This document shows, piece by piece, positions 54,741-63,810 of a DNA stretch of 64,000 nucleotides. Under the pieces are notes generated by a model that did not search any database, was not told where the DNA came from, and was given only the letters and a program-made list of their open reading frames with translations. The stretch spans positions 124,001 to 188,000 of the forward strand of contig JAJFJV010000025.1 in NCBI GenBank assembly GCA_021773635.1, read 5' to 3'. Numbering within the stretch: position 1 is the first letter of the stretch; every line of letters begins with the position of its first letter. The translations under genes were made by a program, and so were the position numbers. Origin of the DNA: Gammaproteobacteria bacterium. Its GTDB lineage: Bacteria; Pseudomonadota; Gammaproteobacteria; HK1.

Positions 54741-56085
54741 ACACTGAGCCCCGGCCACGGCGAACATTAAGGACCAGTGCATCACCACCCTTGCTGGCAA
54801 GCTGCTGAAATTCCTTCATGCTGCGTATACGGGTGCGGTTTACCGCGGTGATGATGTCTCCCTTGCGCAGGCCCGAGCGTGCCGCCGGGGCGTTCGCCTC
54901 TACATCCAGGACCACCACCCCCTCCAGCTTTCCGTAAAGCGGGCTGCCCTCGACTATATCGGCAAAGAGTGCCCCGGACAGGCGCGGGTGCAAGCCATCT
55001 CCGGAGATCACTTCCTGGCGATTTTCCGTGATCATGGCCTGCAGGCTGAGTGCCTTGCCGCCGCGCAATATTTCCAGGCGTACTGCCTGACCCACCCGTA
55101 GCAGGGCAATAGCGTTGCGTACGTCGGCAGCGGAGCGGATGAGTCGATCGTTGACCCCGGTAACGATATCACCGGCCTTCAGGCCTGCCTTGTCCGCCGG
55201 TGAGCCGTCGGTCACTTCAACCACCACCGCGCCCTCCGTCTGATCGATCCCGAAGGCCTCGGCAAGGGCGGGTGTCAGATCCTGTGCAGATGCACCGAGC
55301 AGGCCGCGCCGCACCTCCCCGAAGGTGACCAGCTGGGTCATGATGTCGCGTGCCATATTGATTGGAATGGCAAAACCGATACCGATACTTCCGCCCCCAC
55401 GGGCAAAGATCGCTGTATTGATGCCCACCAGTTCACCCCCCAGGTTCACCAGTGCACCACCGGAATTGCCGACATTGATGGAGGCATCGGTCTGGATGAA
55501 ATCCTCGAAACCCTCAATACCAAGGCCACTGCGCCCGAGGGCACTGACGATGCCTGAAGTGACGGTTTGGCCAAGGCCGAAGGGATTGCCGATGGCGACC
55601 ACGAAGTCGCCCACCCGCAGGTCGTCAGAATTGGCGAGTGGCAGGGCGGTGAGATTTTTCGCTTCAATACGAATTACCGCAACGTCGGTATCCGGATCGG
55701 TACCCACCAGCTTCGCCGCAAAGCGCCGTCCATCGCGCAGGGTGACGCTGATTTCCTGGGCATGCTGGATAACGTGGTTATTGGTGAGGATGAATCCCTG
55801 CGCGGCATCGACGATAACCCCCGAGCCAAGGCTCTGGGTACGGCGCTTGCGTGGACGGTCCGGGACATTGAAGAAGTGGCGGAAGAAGGGATCGCTGAGG
55901 AGCGGATTTTCCCGTACCACAACGGTTCCGTGGGCCGCTATATTCACCACCGCCGGAGTTGTTTGTTCCAGCATCGGTGCCAGGCTCGGGAGTGCTGCGC
56001 CTCCCGCGGTGGTTGGCAGGCTGGCTCTCACGTTGAGGCTCAACAGGCACGCGAGGATGAGCAATATACTGCCTGAGCGAGCCAT
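54724..56085 (-). CDS. degQ: DegP/DegQ-type periplasmic serine protease
   Basis: A 453-residue protein with a signal peptide (MARSGSILLILACLLSLNVRA), trypsin-like domain with catalytic His in LTNNHVI, Asp in DTDVAVI and Ser in GNSGGAL, and two PDZ domains. It handles misfolded periplasmic proteins. The ATG at 56085 has AAAGGA upstream. The frame opens back to 56133, but those residues are not signal-like. No regulatory genes are near. The DegQ rather than DegP name is a family-level choice. Confidence 0.92.
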   Translation of the reverse strand: MARSGSILLILACLLSLNVRASLPTTAGGAALPSLAPMLEQTTPAVVNIAAHGTVVVRENPLLSDPFFRHFFNVPDRPRKRRTQSLGSGVIVDAAQGFILTNNHVIQHAQEISVTLRDGRRFAAKLVGTDPDTDVAVIRIEAKNLTALPLANSDDLRVGDFVVAIGNPFGLGQTVTSGIVSALGRSGLGIEGFEDFIQTDASINVGNSGGALVNLGGELVGINTAIFARGGGSIGIGFAIPINMARDIMTQLVTFGEVRRGLLGASAQDLTPALAEAFGIDQTEGAVVVEVTDGSPADKAGLKAGDIVTGVNDRLIRSAADVRNAIALLRVGQAVRLEILRGGKALSLQAMITENRQEVISGDGLHPRLSGALFADIVEGSPLYGKLEGVVVLDVEANAPAARSGLRKGDIITAVNRTRIRSMKEFQQLASKGGDALVLNVRRGRGSVFILIR

Positions 56086-56137
56086 GGGCTTTCCTTTGTT
56101 GGGCATCAAGCACATTTTAAGATCATGAAACATATGG

Positions 56138-57034
56138 CTATTTTAAATTAACTCGTGGATTAAATGGAAGTTCAGAGGCGAATTCTCTATAGGCCTTTCT
56201 GGCGGCCTCGGTATCTGCTGGTGGGAGTTTGATGGCCAGGCTCACGTATTGGTTCCCCGGTTTATTGCCACCCAGCCCGCGCCCCTTAAGGCGTAGTCGG
56301 GTGCCGTTCCCGGAGCCAGCCGGAATGCTTAATTGTACCGGGCCCTTGAGGGTGGGTACCTGGACCTTTGCACCAAGGGCGGCTTCCCATGGCGTTACCG
56401 GTAATTGCAGATGGATATCCCGATCCTCCACGCGAAATAACGGGTGGGGGCTCAACTCCATTTGCAGAAAAAGGTCGCCGCGTCCGCCAACCCCTGCGGT
56501 GCCCTGACCCGGAAGACGTATCTGTTGGCCGGGAGTAACGCCGGAGGGGATGCGTACCTTGAGGGTGCGCGCGGGGCTGCCATCCTGGCTGGTTAATCTC
56601 AGGTTTCGCTCGGTACCGGCAAAGGCCTCCTCAAGGCTGATGCGAACGGTTACTCGTTCACTGTGCTTTTTGCGCGGGTGCAGGCCGCCATCGGCCATCC
56701 CTCCGCCAAACAGGGAGGAGAAAAACTCGCTGAAGGGGTCGGCTCCGGCAGTGCTATGACCAAAGCCACGGTTGCGGGTCTGCCAACCCGGTGGTGCGCG
56801 GAATTCCTGCCCTGCCTGCCAGTTTTCCCCCAATTGGTCGTAGGCGCGCCGTTTTTCCGGATCCTTGAGTACCGCGTAGGCCTCTTGTACTTCCTTGAAA
56901 TGCGCTTCGGCATCGGGTTCCTTGCTGACATCCGGATGGTATTTTCGTGCCAGGCGGCGGTAGGATTTTTTCATTTCTTTCTCGTCCGCCCCGCGTTTCA
57001 GGCCGAGAATTTTGTAGTAGTCCCTGTATTTCAT
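56138..57034 (-). CDS. cbpA: CbpA-type DnaJ co-chaperone
   Basis: A protein of 298 residues: J domain (YYKILGLKRGADEKEMKKSY, HPD motif in KYHPDVSKEP), a glycine-rich linker and the C-terminal substrate domains with no zinc-finger region, which separates it from DnaJ. CbpA also binds curved DNA in E. coli. It lies 52 bases upstream of the protease gene on the same strand. Confidence 0.9.
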   Translation of the reverse strand: MKYRDYYKILGLKRGADEKEMKKSYRRLARKYHPDVSKEPDAEAHFKEVQEAYAVLKDPEKRRAYDQLGENWQAGQEFRAPPGWQTRNRGFGHSTAGADPFSEFFSSLFGGGMADGGLHPRKKHSERVTVRISLEEAFAGTERNLRLTSQDGSPARTLKVRIPSGVTPGQQIRLPGQGTAGVGGRGDLFLQMELSPHPLFRVEDRDIHLQLPVTPWEAALGAKVQVPTLKGPVQLSIPAGSGNGTRLRLKGRGLGGNKPGNQYVSLAIKLPPADTEAARKAYREFASELPFNPRVNLK

Positions 57035-57128
57035 TTTTTAGCCGTTATTGCCTGTTTGTCCGGCTGCGCGCGGCCGGAGTTGCCGTATAATCCGCGCTCC
57101 ACCGTACAACGGAAACCGACACAGAACC

Positions 57129-57473
57129 ATGCCCAAGAAACACGTTTACAGAGTGGTATTTCACAACCAGGGAAAGGTCTATGAACTCTACGCGCGGAGC
57201 GTGAGTCAAGGCGAGCTGTATGGCTTTGTGGAGCTGGGGGAGATTATCTTTGGTGAGCGCAGCGGGGTGCTGGTGGACCCCTCCGAGGAGCGCCTCAAGG
57301 CAGAATTTGAAGCGGTAAAGCGCACACACATTCCCTTGCATGCAGTCATTCGCATTGACGAGGTGGAGAAGAGCGGGGCCAACAAAATTATCAGTAACGG
57401 AGAGGGGGGTGCCAAGGTGACCCCTTTTCCTGTCGGAGCTTACCCCCCGGGGGGAGATTCCGGCAATTCCTGA
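57129..57473 (+). CDS. DUF1820 family protein
   Basis: A 114-residue cytoplasmic protein beginning MPKKHVYRVVFHNQGKVYELYA, with further conserved text YGFVELGEIIFGERSGVLVDPSEERLK. This matches the DUF1820 family, common in gammaproteobacteria, of unknown function. The ATG at 57129 is chosen because the conserved sequence begins there. A TATAAT box at 57086-57091 may be its -10 element. Confidence 0.85.
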   Translation: MPKKHVYRVVFHNQGKVYELYARSVSQGELYGFVELGEIIFGERSGVLVDPSEERLKAEFEAVKRTHIPLHAVIRIDEVEKSGANKIISNGEGGAKVTPFPVGAYPPGGDSGNS

Positions 57474-57479
57474 GCGGCC

Positions 57480-57974
57480 TCAGCTAACCGCCTTGTGGTA
57501 GAGCCGCGCGTGCCCTGGAAAGATCCCGTGCAGGCGTCGGCTAAAGCGGCGAAATGCGGGTCGTGTCGAGCTGAAGTAAAGGTGGGCGGGACAGTTGCAG
57601 TCCGAGGCGCCAAAGCCCGGCAGCGGCATACTGGTGCCGGGGGAGGATTGCAGCACCTCGGCCCAGTGATGTTCGCGTGCCAGGGGATCAAAACTCCACC
57701 ATAGCTCCACCGGCACTGTTTCCCGGCGCAGATAGTCGATGTGCCAATGCGGCCTGCTGGTGACACGCAGGTGATGCCCCGTTCGCGCTGCCACCCCGCC
57801 CGGGCCAAAGGCACTACCCACGTAGACGTAGAAGCCCGGCATCAGAACCAGCGTTCCTGCGCGACCCACGCAGATCTCCCGACGTGCGGCAGACTGCAGC
57901 AGCAGCGCATAGCTGCCCGTCTTCGAGCCGGTCACCAGGTGGAGTGATTCAGTCGACGGCGAGCTTCTCTCCAA
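57480..57974 (-). CDS. GIY-YIG-type nuclease domain protein (DUF123)
   Basis: A protein of up to 164 residues. The core follows the DUF123 pattern: TGSYALLLQ, GFYVYVGSAFGPGGVAAR, HWHIDYLRR and a Cys-containing GASDCNCPAHLYF. The domain is fused to endonuclease III in some organisms; activity of the free form is not established. The TTG start at 57974 makes it overlap the small upstream gene by 26 bases; a GTG at 57935 would avoid this. Neither has a good ribosome site. Confidence 0.8.
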   Translation of the reverse strand: MERSSPSTESLHLVTGSKTGSYALLLQSAARREICVGRAGTLVLMPGFYVYVGSAFGPGGVAARTGHHLRVTSRPHWHIDYLRRETVPVELWWSFDPLAREHHWAEVLQSSPGTSMPLPGFGASDCNCPAHLYFSSTRPAFRRFSRRLHGIFPGHARLYHKAVS

Positions 57975-58125
57975 GCTGAGTCAGGGCATCCCGTTTTTCC
58001 TTCAGGCTGTTGCGAAAATCGAAGTTATCGGTATCGGCGATCTCGGTGCGCAGATCCGAGAGAAAACGTTCTACCACCTCGCGCAGCAAGGCTTGTTCTT
58101 GCGGGCTCAAGTTCAGGTCGGACAT
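57949..58125 (-). CDS. Small acidic helical protein (58 residues)
   Basis: Starts MSDLNLSPQEQALLREVVER and ends QLGEKLAVD; predicted almost entirely helical and rich in Glu/Asp/Leu. The ATG at 58125 has AGGGGG about six bases upstream, a good ribosome site. The following nuclease gene overlaps its end, suggesting coupling. I do not recognise a named family; similar small proteins occur in many proteobacteria. Confidence 0.7.
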   Translation of the reverse strand: MSDLNLSPQEQALLREVVERFLSDLRTEIADTDNFDFRNSLKEKRDALTQLGEKLAVD

Positions 58126-58221
58126 GATAAACCCCCTTTGTAGTCGTGCATGGCGCGCGTTCCCTGAAAGGCTGGCGGCCTAACCAAAAGATAGCAGAAC
58201 AAAGGGGGTGGAGTGGATGAA

Positions 58222-59040
58222 TCAGGGATTTTTTGCGAGTCGTTGCCCCGGCACGGGTGGACTGGGTGCGGCGTTGTTGGCAAGCAGACTGGAGACGGAC
58301 ACCAGGCGGACGCCATAATCATCGAGGCGCCTGAGTTCAGTCGCCAATACGGCCAGCGTTTCGGGGTGGGCATGACCGATGGCCAGGGCACCACCCTGCA
58401 ATTTGGCCAGCGCGATCAGGCGTTGGAACTGTTGGCCAATTGCGGTGGGTTCTTGTACATGGTCCAGAAAAATATCCCGGCCGAGGGTCGGGACGCCATT
58501 TTGGACTGCCGCCTTGCCGGCAACCGTGTCGGGACTGGTTCGGCTGTCGACAAAAAATAGCCGGGGATTTTTTTGCAGTGCTTTCATCACCCACTGCATC
58601 GGTTGCATGCGCTGGGTGAGCAGGCTGCCCATGTGGTTGTTGACACCACGAATGTACGGGACGGCCAGCAAGTCCTGTTTCAGCTTTGCCAGCAGTTCCC
58701 GCCGATCCTGGGTGCTGGTGAGACCACCGGGTCCGAGATGCTGCCCGGCTTCCGCCTCCATGGGCAGGTGCAGCATGACTTCCTTGTCAAGCAAATGGGC
58801 GAGACGGGCAAAACGTGCCGCATAGGGGGTGTGCGGCAAAAAGGCGTAGGTGACGGAACCGGGCAACTCCAGTGCCTGTAGCCCCAGATCCTTCTGGTTG
58901 CCCATATCATCGATGATGATGGCGATAGATGTGCGGTGGGGCGCCAGATCTGTTGCGTAGACTGACGGTATGAGGCCCAAGCCCAACAAGCTTGCCAGGC
59001 AGCCACACAACCATTGTTTGCAGGTTTCTGTCATGGCCAT
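58222..59040 (-). CDS. yibQ: Divergent polysaccharide deacetylase family protein YibQ
   Basis: A periplasmic protein of 272 residues with a signal peptide (to about residue 30) and the family core IAIIIDDMGN, LHLPMEAEAG, GVNNHMGSLLT, FFVDSRTSP and GHAHPETL. The NodB-type metal site is altered in this family, and the role in cell envelope metabolism is not settled. Its start shares bases with the ctpA stop (TAATG). Order envC-ctpA-yibQ is standard. Confidence 0.92.
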   Translation of the reverse strand: MAMTETCKQWLCGCLASLLGLGLIPSVYATDLAPHRTSIAIIIDDMGNQKDLGLQALELPGSVTYAFLPHTPYAARFARLAHLLDKEVMLHLPMEAEAGQHLGPGGLTSTQDRRELLAKLKQDLLAVPYIRGVNNHMGSLLTQRMQPMQWVMKALQKNPRLFFVDSRTSPDTVAGKAAVQNGVPTLGRDIFLDHVQEPTAIGQQFQRLIALAKLQGGALAIGHAHPETLAVLATELRRLDDYGVRLVSVSSLLANNAAPSPPVPGQRLAKNP

Positions 59041-60368
59041 TATTGCCGGGCGTTGAGAATAGTCAGTCCTTTGAGCAGATTAAGGGCCTGGTAGAGGGCG
59101 AAATCAGTGCCTGCCAGTGACTTGGGCGATTTTTTCTTGTCCACATCTTTCGCGGTTGTTTTCACGGTGTTCTTTTCTTTTTTGCCGTTACCGTTTTCCA
59201 GGTGACGAGCAAGATCGGCTTCCTTGATTCGGGCGACGCTCGAATCCTTTTTGCTGGAGACCCGCACGTTTTCTAACACAATGTCCGGGGTAATGCCCTG
59301 GGCCTGTATGGAAGTTCCCGAGGGGGTGAAATAGCGTGCGGTAGTCAGCTTCAGTGCGGAGCCATTTTCCATGGGCAGGATGGTTTGTACCGAGCCCTTG
59401 CCAAAGGTCTTGCTGCCCATGATAACGGCGCGTTTGTGATCCTGAAGCGCACCGGCCACGATTTCCGATGCCGAGGCGGAGCCACCGTTCACCAACACCA
59501 CCATCGGCGCGCCATTGAGTACGTCTGTGGGTTTGGCATTGAATTTTAGTTTTGCATCGGCCATGCGGCCCTCGGTGTAGACGATGAGGCCCTTTTTCAG
59601 AAATGCATCGGAAACGGCCACTGCGCCACTGAGTACGCCGCCGGGATTATTGCGCAGATCCAGCACCAAGCCCTTGATGCCATCCTTGCTCTCCGACTTC
59701 ATCTCCGAGATTGCCCGCTGCAGGGCCTCACTGGTGCGGGTCTGAAACTGGCTGATACGGAGATACGCGTAGCCCGATTCCAGCACCCGGCTTTTAACGC
59801 TGGTAACCCGGATGACTGCACGTACGATGGTGACTTTGAGCGGTTTGTCTTCGCCGTTGCGCAGCACCGTCAGGACGATTTTTTCGCCTGGTTTACCGCG
59901 CATGATTTTGACTGCATCGCTCAGGCTCATGCCCTTTACCGGGGTATCGTCCAGGCGGATGATCAGGTCGCCAGTCTGCATGCCGGCACGCTGGGCGGGG
60001 GTGTCATCGATGGGGGCAACCACCTTGACGAAGCCGTTTTCCATCCCGACCTCGATCCCGAGGCCGCCAAACTCGCCCGATGTCCCGACCTTGAGGTCCT
60101 TGTACTCATCGGGGATGAGGTAGGCGGAATGGGGGTCCAGCCCGGTGAGCATGCCGCGGATAGCGTTTTGTAGTAGCGCTTTGTCCTCGACGGGTTCGAC
60201 GTAATCTGATTTTATCTTGCTGAATATCTCGGAAAAGATGCGCAAGTCGTCCAGTGGCAGGGTGCTCTGCTTGCTGCGTTCCGCCAGTACACCCTGTCCC
60301 AGGGAAAGCAAAAAGCCGAGCAATAGCCCGGTTGCGAGTATGGCGTAATGACGAAAAGTCGATCTCAT
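59040..60368 (-). CDS. ctpA: C-terminal processing protease CtpA (S41)
   Basis: A protein of 442 residues with a signal peptide, PDZ domain (about 90-170) and S41 protease domain: catalytic Ser in GGSASASEIVAG and Lys in GSKTFGKGSVQT. It trims periplasmic or cell wall-related proteins. A Lys/Asn-rich insertion near 390-415 (ENGNGKKEKNTVKTTAKD) precedes the final helix. It lies between envC and yibQ. Confidence 0.94.
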   Translation of the reverse strand: MRSTFRHYAILATGLLLGFLLSLGQGVLAERSKQSTLPLDDLRIFSEIFSKIKSDYVEPVEDKALLQNAIRGMLTGLDPHSAYLIPDEYKDLKVGTSGEFGGLGIEVGMENGFVKVVAPIDDTPAQRAGMQTGDLIIRLDDTPVKGMSLSDAVKIMRGKPGEKIVLTVLRNGEDKPLKVTIVRAVIRVTSVKSRVLESGYAYLRISQFQTRTSEALQRAISEMKSESKDGIKGLVLDLRNNPGGVLSGAVAVSDAFLKKGLIVYTEGRMADAKLKFNAKPTDVLNGAPMVVLVNGGSASASEIVAGALQDHKRAVIMGSKTFGKGSVQTILPMENGSALKLTTARYFTPSGTSIQAQGITPDIVLENVRVSSKKDSSVARIKEADLARHLENGNGKKEKNTVKTTAKDVDKKKSPKSLAGTDFALYQALNLLKGLTILNARQ

Positions 60369-60457
60369 CGTGTTCTCCAGAAAAACTTGGCAAATCCCTC
60401 AGGGCGCCAAGGATACAGGCGTCATCAGAAACCGTACAGGTTCCTCAGGGGCGGCCG

Positions 60458-61660
60458 TCACCGGCTCGTGGCCGTGGTTACCGTAGCCCGTGGCAAACCC
60501 TTGCGGCACCATTTTTGCGGATTAACGGGTTTGCCATTACGGCGAATGGCGAAATAAAGGCCGCTCTTGGCCTGCCCCCCGCTGTCGCCAACGTTGGCGA
60601 TGATTTCGCCTTGATCAACCCAGTCGCCAGCTTCTTTTAACAGGTTCTCGTTGTGCCCATAGAGGCTCATAAAACCGTCACCATGATCGACGATGAGCAA
60701 CAGACCAAAACCGCGCAGCCAGTCCGCAAAGGCTACACGGCCACGGAAGATGCTACTGACTGCCTCACCATGGGGCGCCGCAATTTTCACCCCCTGGCGA
60801 CTTAGGTTTTCGCCACTGCCCAGAGTTCCAAAGCGGTGGACGAGGCGTCCTCTGGCGGGCCAGGGCAATTTGCCCCGGTATTTGGAAAAATGGGCGCTAC
60901 GCTGGAGCTTTTCCGGAATGTCGGACAATTTATGCTCCAGTTCCCTGAGCAATAATTCCAGGCGTTTTTTGTTGCGTAACAATTGTGCCAACTGGGTCTT
61001 GTCATCCCGGATTCCCCTGTCCATGCGGCCAAGAATCCGACGACGTTCACGGCGCTGTTTTTCCACCTCGGCCCGGGACAGGGTCTTGCGCGACTGCAGA
61101 TGGGCAAGGGCGGCTTTCTCCAGCCCGATGGTGGTTTCGGTTTCCTGCAATTGATTAAGTTGTTGTTGGAGTTCGGTGATTTGGTGTGCCCGGGCGCGGC
61201 TGAAATATTGGTGGTAGGTCATTACCCGGGCCAGGATCCGGGGGTCCTCCTGATTGAGTATCACCTTGAGGTAATCCTCGCGTCCGGTGGCGTAGGCCGC
61301 ACGCAGCTGGCGTTTTAGCTCACCGCGCGCGCTGCCTAATTTCTCCTGCTGTTGAGTGTGGCGGTTGCGGAGCACCTGGAGCAGGGCAGATTTAGCTGCA
61401 AGCCCTGCCTCTATGTCCCGCAATTGACGGCCCAGGACACCGAGGCGCAGCTCGTTCTTTCGCAGTCGTGCGGCGGTTTGCTCCCGTGAGGTGCGCTGGT
61501 TCTCCAGTTGCTTGCGCAGGCCACCTATCTCGAGTCCCAGGTTTTGCAACTGTTCCTTGGCTTCGCGTTCTCCGGCGAGGACCTTCCCGGGCAGAGCGAA
61601 GGCGATGCACAGGCAGATCAGCAGGCAGAAGGGCAGGGAGAGAGGGGTGTGGTCTGGCAT
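60458..61660 (-). CDS. envC: Murein hydrolase activator EnvC
   Basis: A protein of 400 residues with a signal peptide (to about residue 29), a long coiled coil (about 30-260) and a C-terminal M23/LytM domain that lacks the usual metal ligands (HRFGTLGSGENLSRQG) and ends GLYFAIRRNGKPVNPQKWC. Degenerate LytM of this type activates amidases AmiA/AmiB at the septum. The gpmI gene usually found upstream is absent; a divergent rhodanese gene is there instead. Confidence 0.94.
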   Translation of the reverse strand: MPDHTPLSLPFCLLICLCIAFALPGKVLAGEREAKEQLQNLGLEIGGLRKQLENQRTSREQTAARLRKNELRLGVLGRQLRDIEAGLAAKSALLQVLRNRHTQQQEKLGSARGELKRQLRAAYATGREDYLKVILNQEDPRILARVMTYHQYFSRARAHQITELQQQLNQLQETETTIGLEKAALAHLQSRKTLSRAEVEKQRRERRRILGRMDRGIRDDKTQLAQLLRNKKRLELLLRELEHKLSDIPEKLQRSAHFSKYRGKLPWPARGRLVHRFGTLGSGENLSRQGVKIAAPHGEAVSSIFRGRVAFADWLRGFGLLLIVDHGDGFMSLYGHNENLLKEAGDWVDQGEIIANVGDSGGQAKSGLYFAIRRNGKPVNPQKWCRKGLPRATVTTATSR

Positions 61661-61738
61661 GCTTCAGTTATACTAGCGCGTTTGCTGGCGGGTTCGTTTT
61701 GACTCGCTGTTGATTTTCGTTGTCCCGATGGAAGCACG

Positions 61739-62164
61739 ATGGAGCAGTTGACCCAATTTCTGATAAATCACTGGATATTATCCTTGGCCCTTGTGGCGCT
61801 TGCCCTGTTGGTGGGGCTCTCGTTTCTGGAGGGAAAGCTCCGCGGGGTGCATAAATTAAGCCCTATGGCGGCTACTGAACTGATTAACCGCGAGAGTGCA
61901 ATTGTGATCGATGTGGGGCCCCAGGGCGAATTTGATCAGGGTCACATACTCGATGCCCGGCATATTCCCATGGCGAGTCTGGATAAAGAATTACCCAAGC
62001 TGGAGCAATACCGCGAGCAGCCGATTCTCATGAGTTGTCGTAACGGGCAACGTTCGGCGAGTGCCGCCATGAGCCTGAGCAAACAGGGCTTCAGCCGGGT
62101 TCATGTTCTGGGTGGCGGCACCCTTGCCTGGCAGAACGCCAGCCTGCCCTTATCGAGAAAATAA
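61739..62164 (+). CDS. yibN: Membrane-anchored rhodanese-like protein YibN
   Basis: A 141-residue protein with an N-terminal membrane helix (about 12-30) and a rhodanese domain (IVIDVGPQGEFDQGHI, active Cys in MSCRNGQRSASA). It may move persulfide sulfur near the membrane. The usual order is yibN-grxC-secB-gpsA; here grxC is missing. Confidence 0.93.
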   Translation: MEQLTQFLINHWILSLALVALALLVGLSFLEGKLRGVHKLSPMAATELINRESAIVIDVGPQGEFDQGHILDARHIPMASLDKELPKLEQYREQPILMSCRNGQRSASAAMSLSKQGFSRVHVLGGGTLAWQNASLPLSRK

Positions 62165-62260
62165 ACATTTTAATCATGCCGGGGATGCCGCCAGATAACG
62201 GTGGCTTTCGATTCCTATCTCCGCGCTGTTGGCCATCTTAGGTATACCGGGAGTTCATCG

Positions 62261-62767
62261 ATGAATGACGAGACAGAAACTGAAACACAGGCCGGACAGG
62301 AGACCGTCCAGGGCGAGTTTTCCATCCAGAAGATTTATCTCAAGGATCTCTCCTTTGAGAACCCGGCATCACCGGCAGTATTCCGCTCCGAATGGAAACC
62401 GGAGATCAATCTGGAGATTAATAATGAGGCGAGCCGGATTGAGGGAGACCTGTTCGAGGTGATCCTGACCCTGACCCTGACGGCCAAGCTGGAAGACAAG
62501 ACGGCCTATCTGGTGGAAACTAAAACGGCGGGCATCTTTGGTGTCAAGGGTTTCGCTAATGAGCAGATGGGGCCTATGCTGGGAAGTTTTTGTCCCAATA
62601 TTCTCTTTCCCTACGCCCGCGAAACCGTCTCCGATGTGGTGACTCGGGGCGGGTTTCCGCAATTGCTGCTGACGCCGGTTAATTTTGATGCCCTCTATGC
62701 CCAGCACATGCAAAAAGCACAGGCTGAGCAGGGAACGGAGCAGGGTGCCGAGGACGCTGTACACTGA
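62261..62767 (+). CDS. secB: Protein-export chaperone SecB
   Basis: A protein of 168 residues that keeps secretory proteins unfolded and delivers them to SecA. Typical segments are FSIQKIYLKDLSFENP, YLVETKTAGIFGVKG, CPNILFPYARE and RGGFPQLLLTPVNFDALY. The ATG at 62261 has GGGAG seven bases upstream. An open frame back to 62201 is not supported. Confidence 0.97.
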   Translation: MNDETETETQAGQETVQGEFSIQKIYLKDLSFENPASPAVFRSEWKPEINLEINNEASRIEGDLFEVILTLTLTAKLEDKTAYLVETKTAGIFGVKGFANEQMGPMLGSFCPNILFPYARETVSDVVTRGGFPQLLLTPVNFDALYAQHMQKAQAEQGTEQGAEDAVH

Positions 62768-62796
62768 GTAGCCAGTTCTTATAAGGTCTTGCGGCC

Positions 62797-63810
62797 ATGG
62801 AAAAACTCCGTACTGGTATTGCGGTCCTGGGAGCGGGTTCCTGGGGTACTGCACTGGCAATATTACTCGCCCGGAATGGCGAGTCCCCGGTACTCTGGGG
62901 CAGGGATGCTTCGCGTATGGAGGCGATGGCGGAAACACGCCACAACGAGGCTTTTCTGCCGGAATATCCATTGTCACGGGACATCGGTCTTGAGTCCGAT
63001 CTGGAGACGGCTGTTAGTGAAGCCCAGGATCTCCTGCTGGTGGTTCCGAGCCATGCCTTTCGCGGCCTGTTGCACAGCATCTTGCCCGTTTTATCCGCCG
63101 AGACACGCATTGCCTGGGCTACCAAGGGCTTTGAGCCGGGTAGTGGAAAATTGCTGCATCAGGTGGCGGCGGAAGAGACTGGCCCCGAGCGCCCACTGGC
63201 GGTACTTTCCGGTCCCAGCTTCGCGGCAGAGGTGGCGGCGGATCTGCCGGGTGCCGTCACCATTGCCTCACGGGATGAATGTTTTCGGGAGCAATTGGCC
63301 GCCCGCTTTCACTCCCCTCGTTTTCGCGTCTATAGCAGCGACGATGTCGTCGGTGTCCAAGTGGGCGGTGCGGTAAAAAATGTGTTGGCCATTGCCGCCG
63401 GAATTGCCGATGGCCTGGGGTACGGGGCCAATGCCCGCGCGGCGCTGATTACCCGGGGGCTAGCGGAATTGATGCGTTTGGGCGAGGCCCTGGGGGGGCG
63501 CCGCGAGACCCTGATGGGGCTTTCCGGCCTAGGCGATCTGGTGTTGACGTGTACCGATGATCAGTCGCGAAATCGCCAGCTGGGGCTGGCCCTGGCACGC
63601 GGGATGGACCTGGCCGGCGCACGCCGCCATGTGGGGCGGGTGACCGAGGGTGCGGATACCGTCTACGAGGTGGTGCGCCGGGCTAAGATGCTGGGATTGG
63701 AAGTGCCGATTTCACAGCAGGTGGCACGGGTGCTGGACGGAGATGCCTCGCCCGAACACGCAGTGGAGAGCCTGTTGCGCCGGGACAGCCGCCCCGAGAC
63801 ACTCTCCTAG
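62797..63810 (+). CDS. gpsA: Glycerol-3-phosphate dehydrogenase [NAD(P)+]
   Basis: An enzyme of 337 residues that makes sn-glycerol 3-phosphate for phospholipid synthesis. Nucleotide-binding GAGSWGTALA near the N-terminus, then KGFEPGSG, LSGPSFAAEVA, GVQVGGAVKNVLAIAAGI (catalytic Lys) and GLSGLGDLVLTCT. It ends by overlapping the stop of the convergent EAL gene by four bases. Confidence 0.97.
   Translation: MEKLRTGIAVLGAGSWGTALAILLARNGESPVLWGRDASRMEAMAETRHNEAFLPEYPLSRDIGLESDLETAVSEAQDLLLVVPSHAFRGLLHSILPVLSAETRIAWATKGFEPGSGKLLHQVAAEETGPERPLAVLSGPSFAAEVAADLPGAVTIASRDECFREQLAARFHSPRFRVYSSDDVVGVQVGGAVKNVLAIAAGIADGLGYGANARAALITRGLAELMRLGEALGGRRETLMGLSGLGDLVLTCTDDQSRNRQLGLALARGMDLAGARRHVGRVTEGADTVYEVVRRAKMLGLEVPISQQVARVLDGDASPEHAVESLLRRDSRPETLS

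Noticed and set aside
57086-57091. TATAAT before the DUF1820 gene as a full promoter
   Set aside because: The nearest -35-like hexamer (TTGTCC) is 24 bases away, too far; only the -10 match is noted with the gene.
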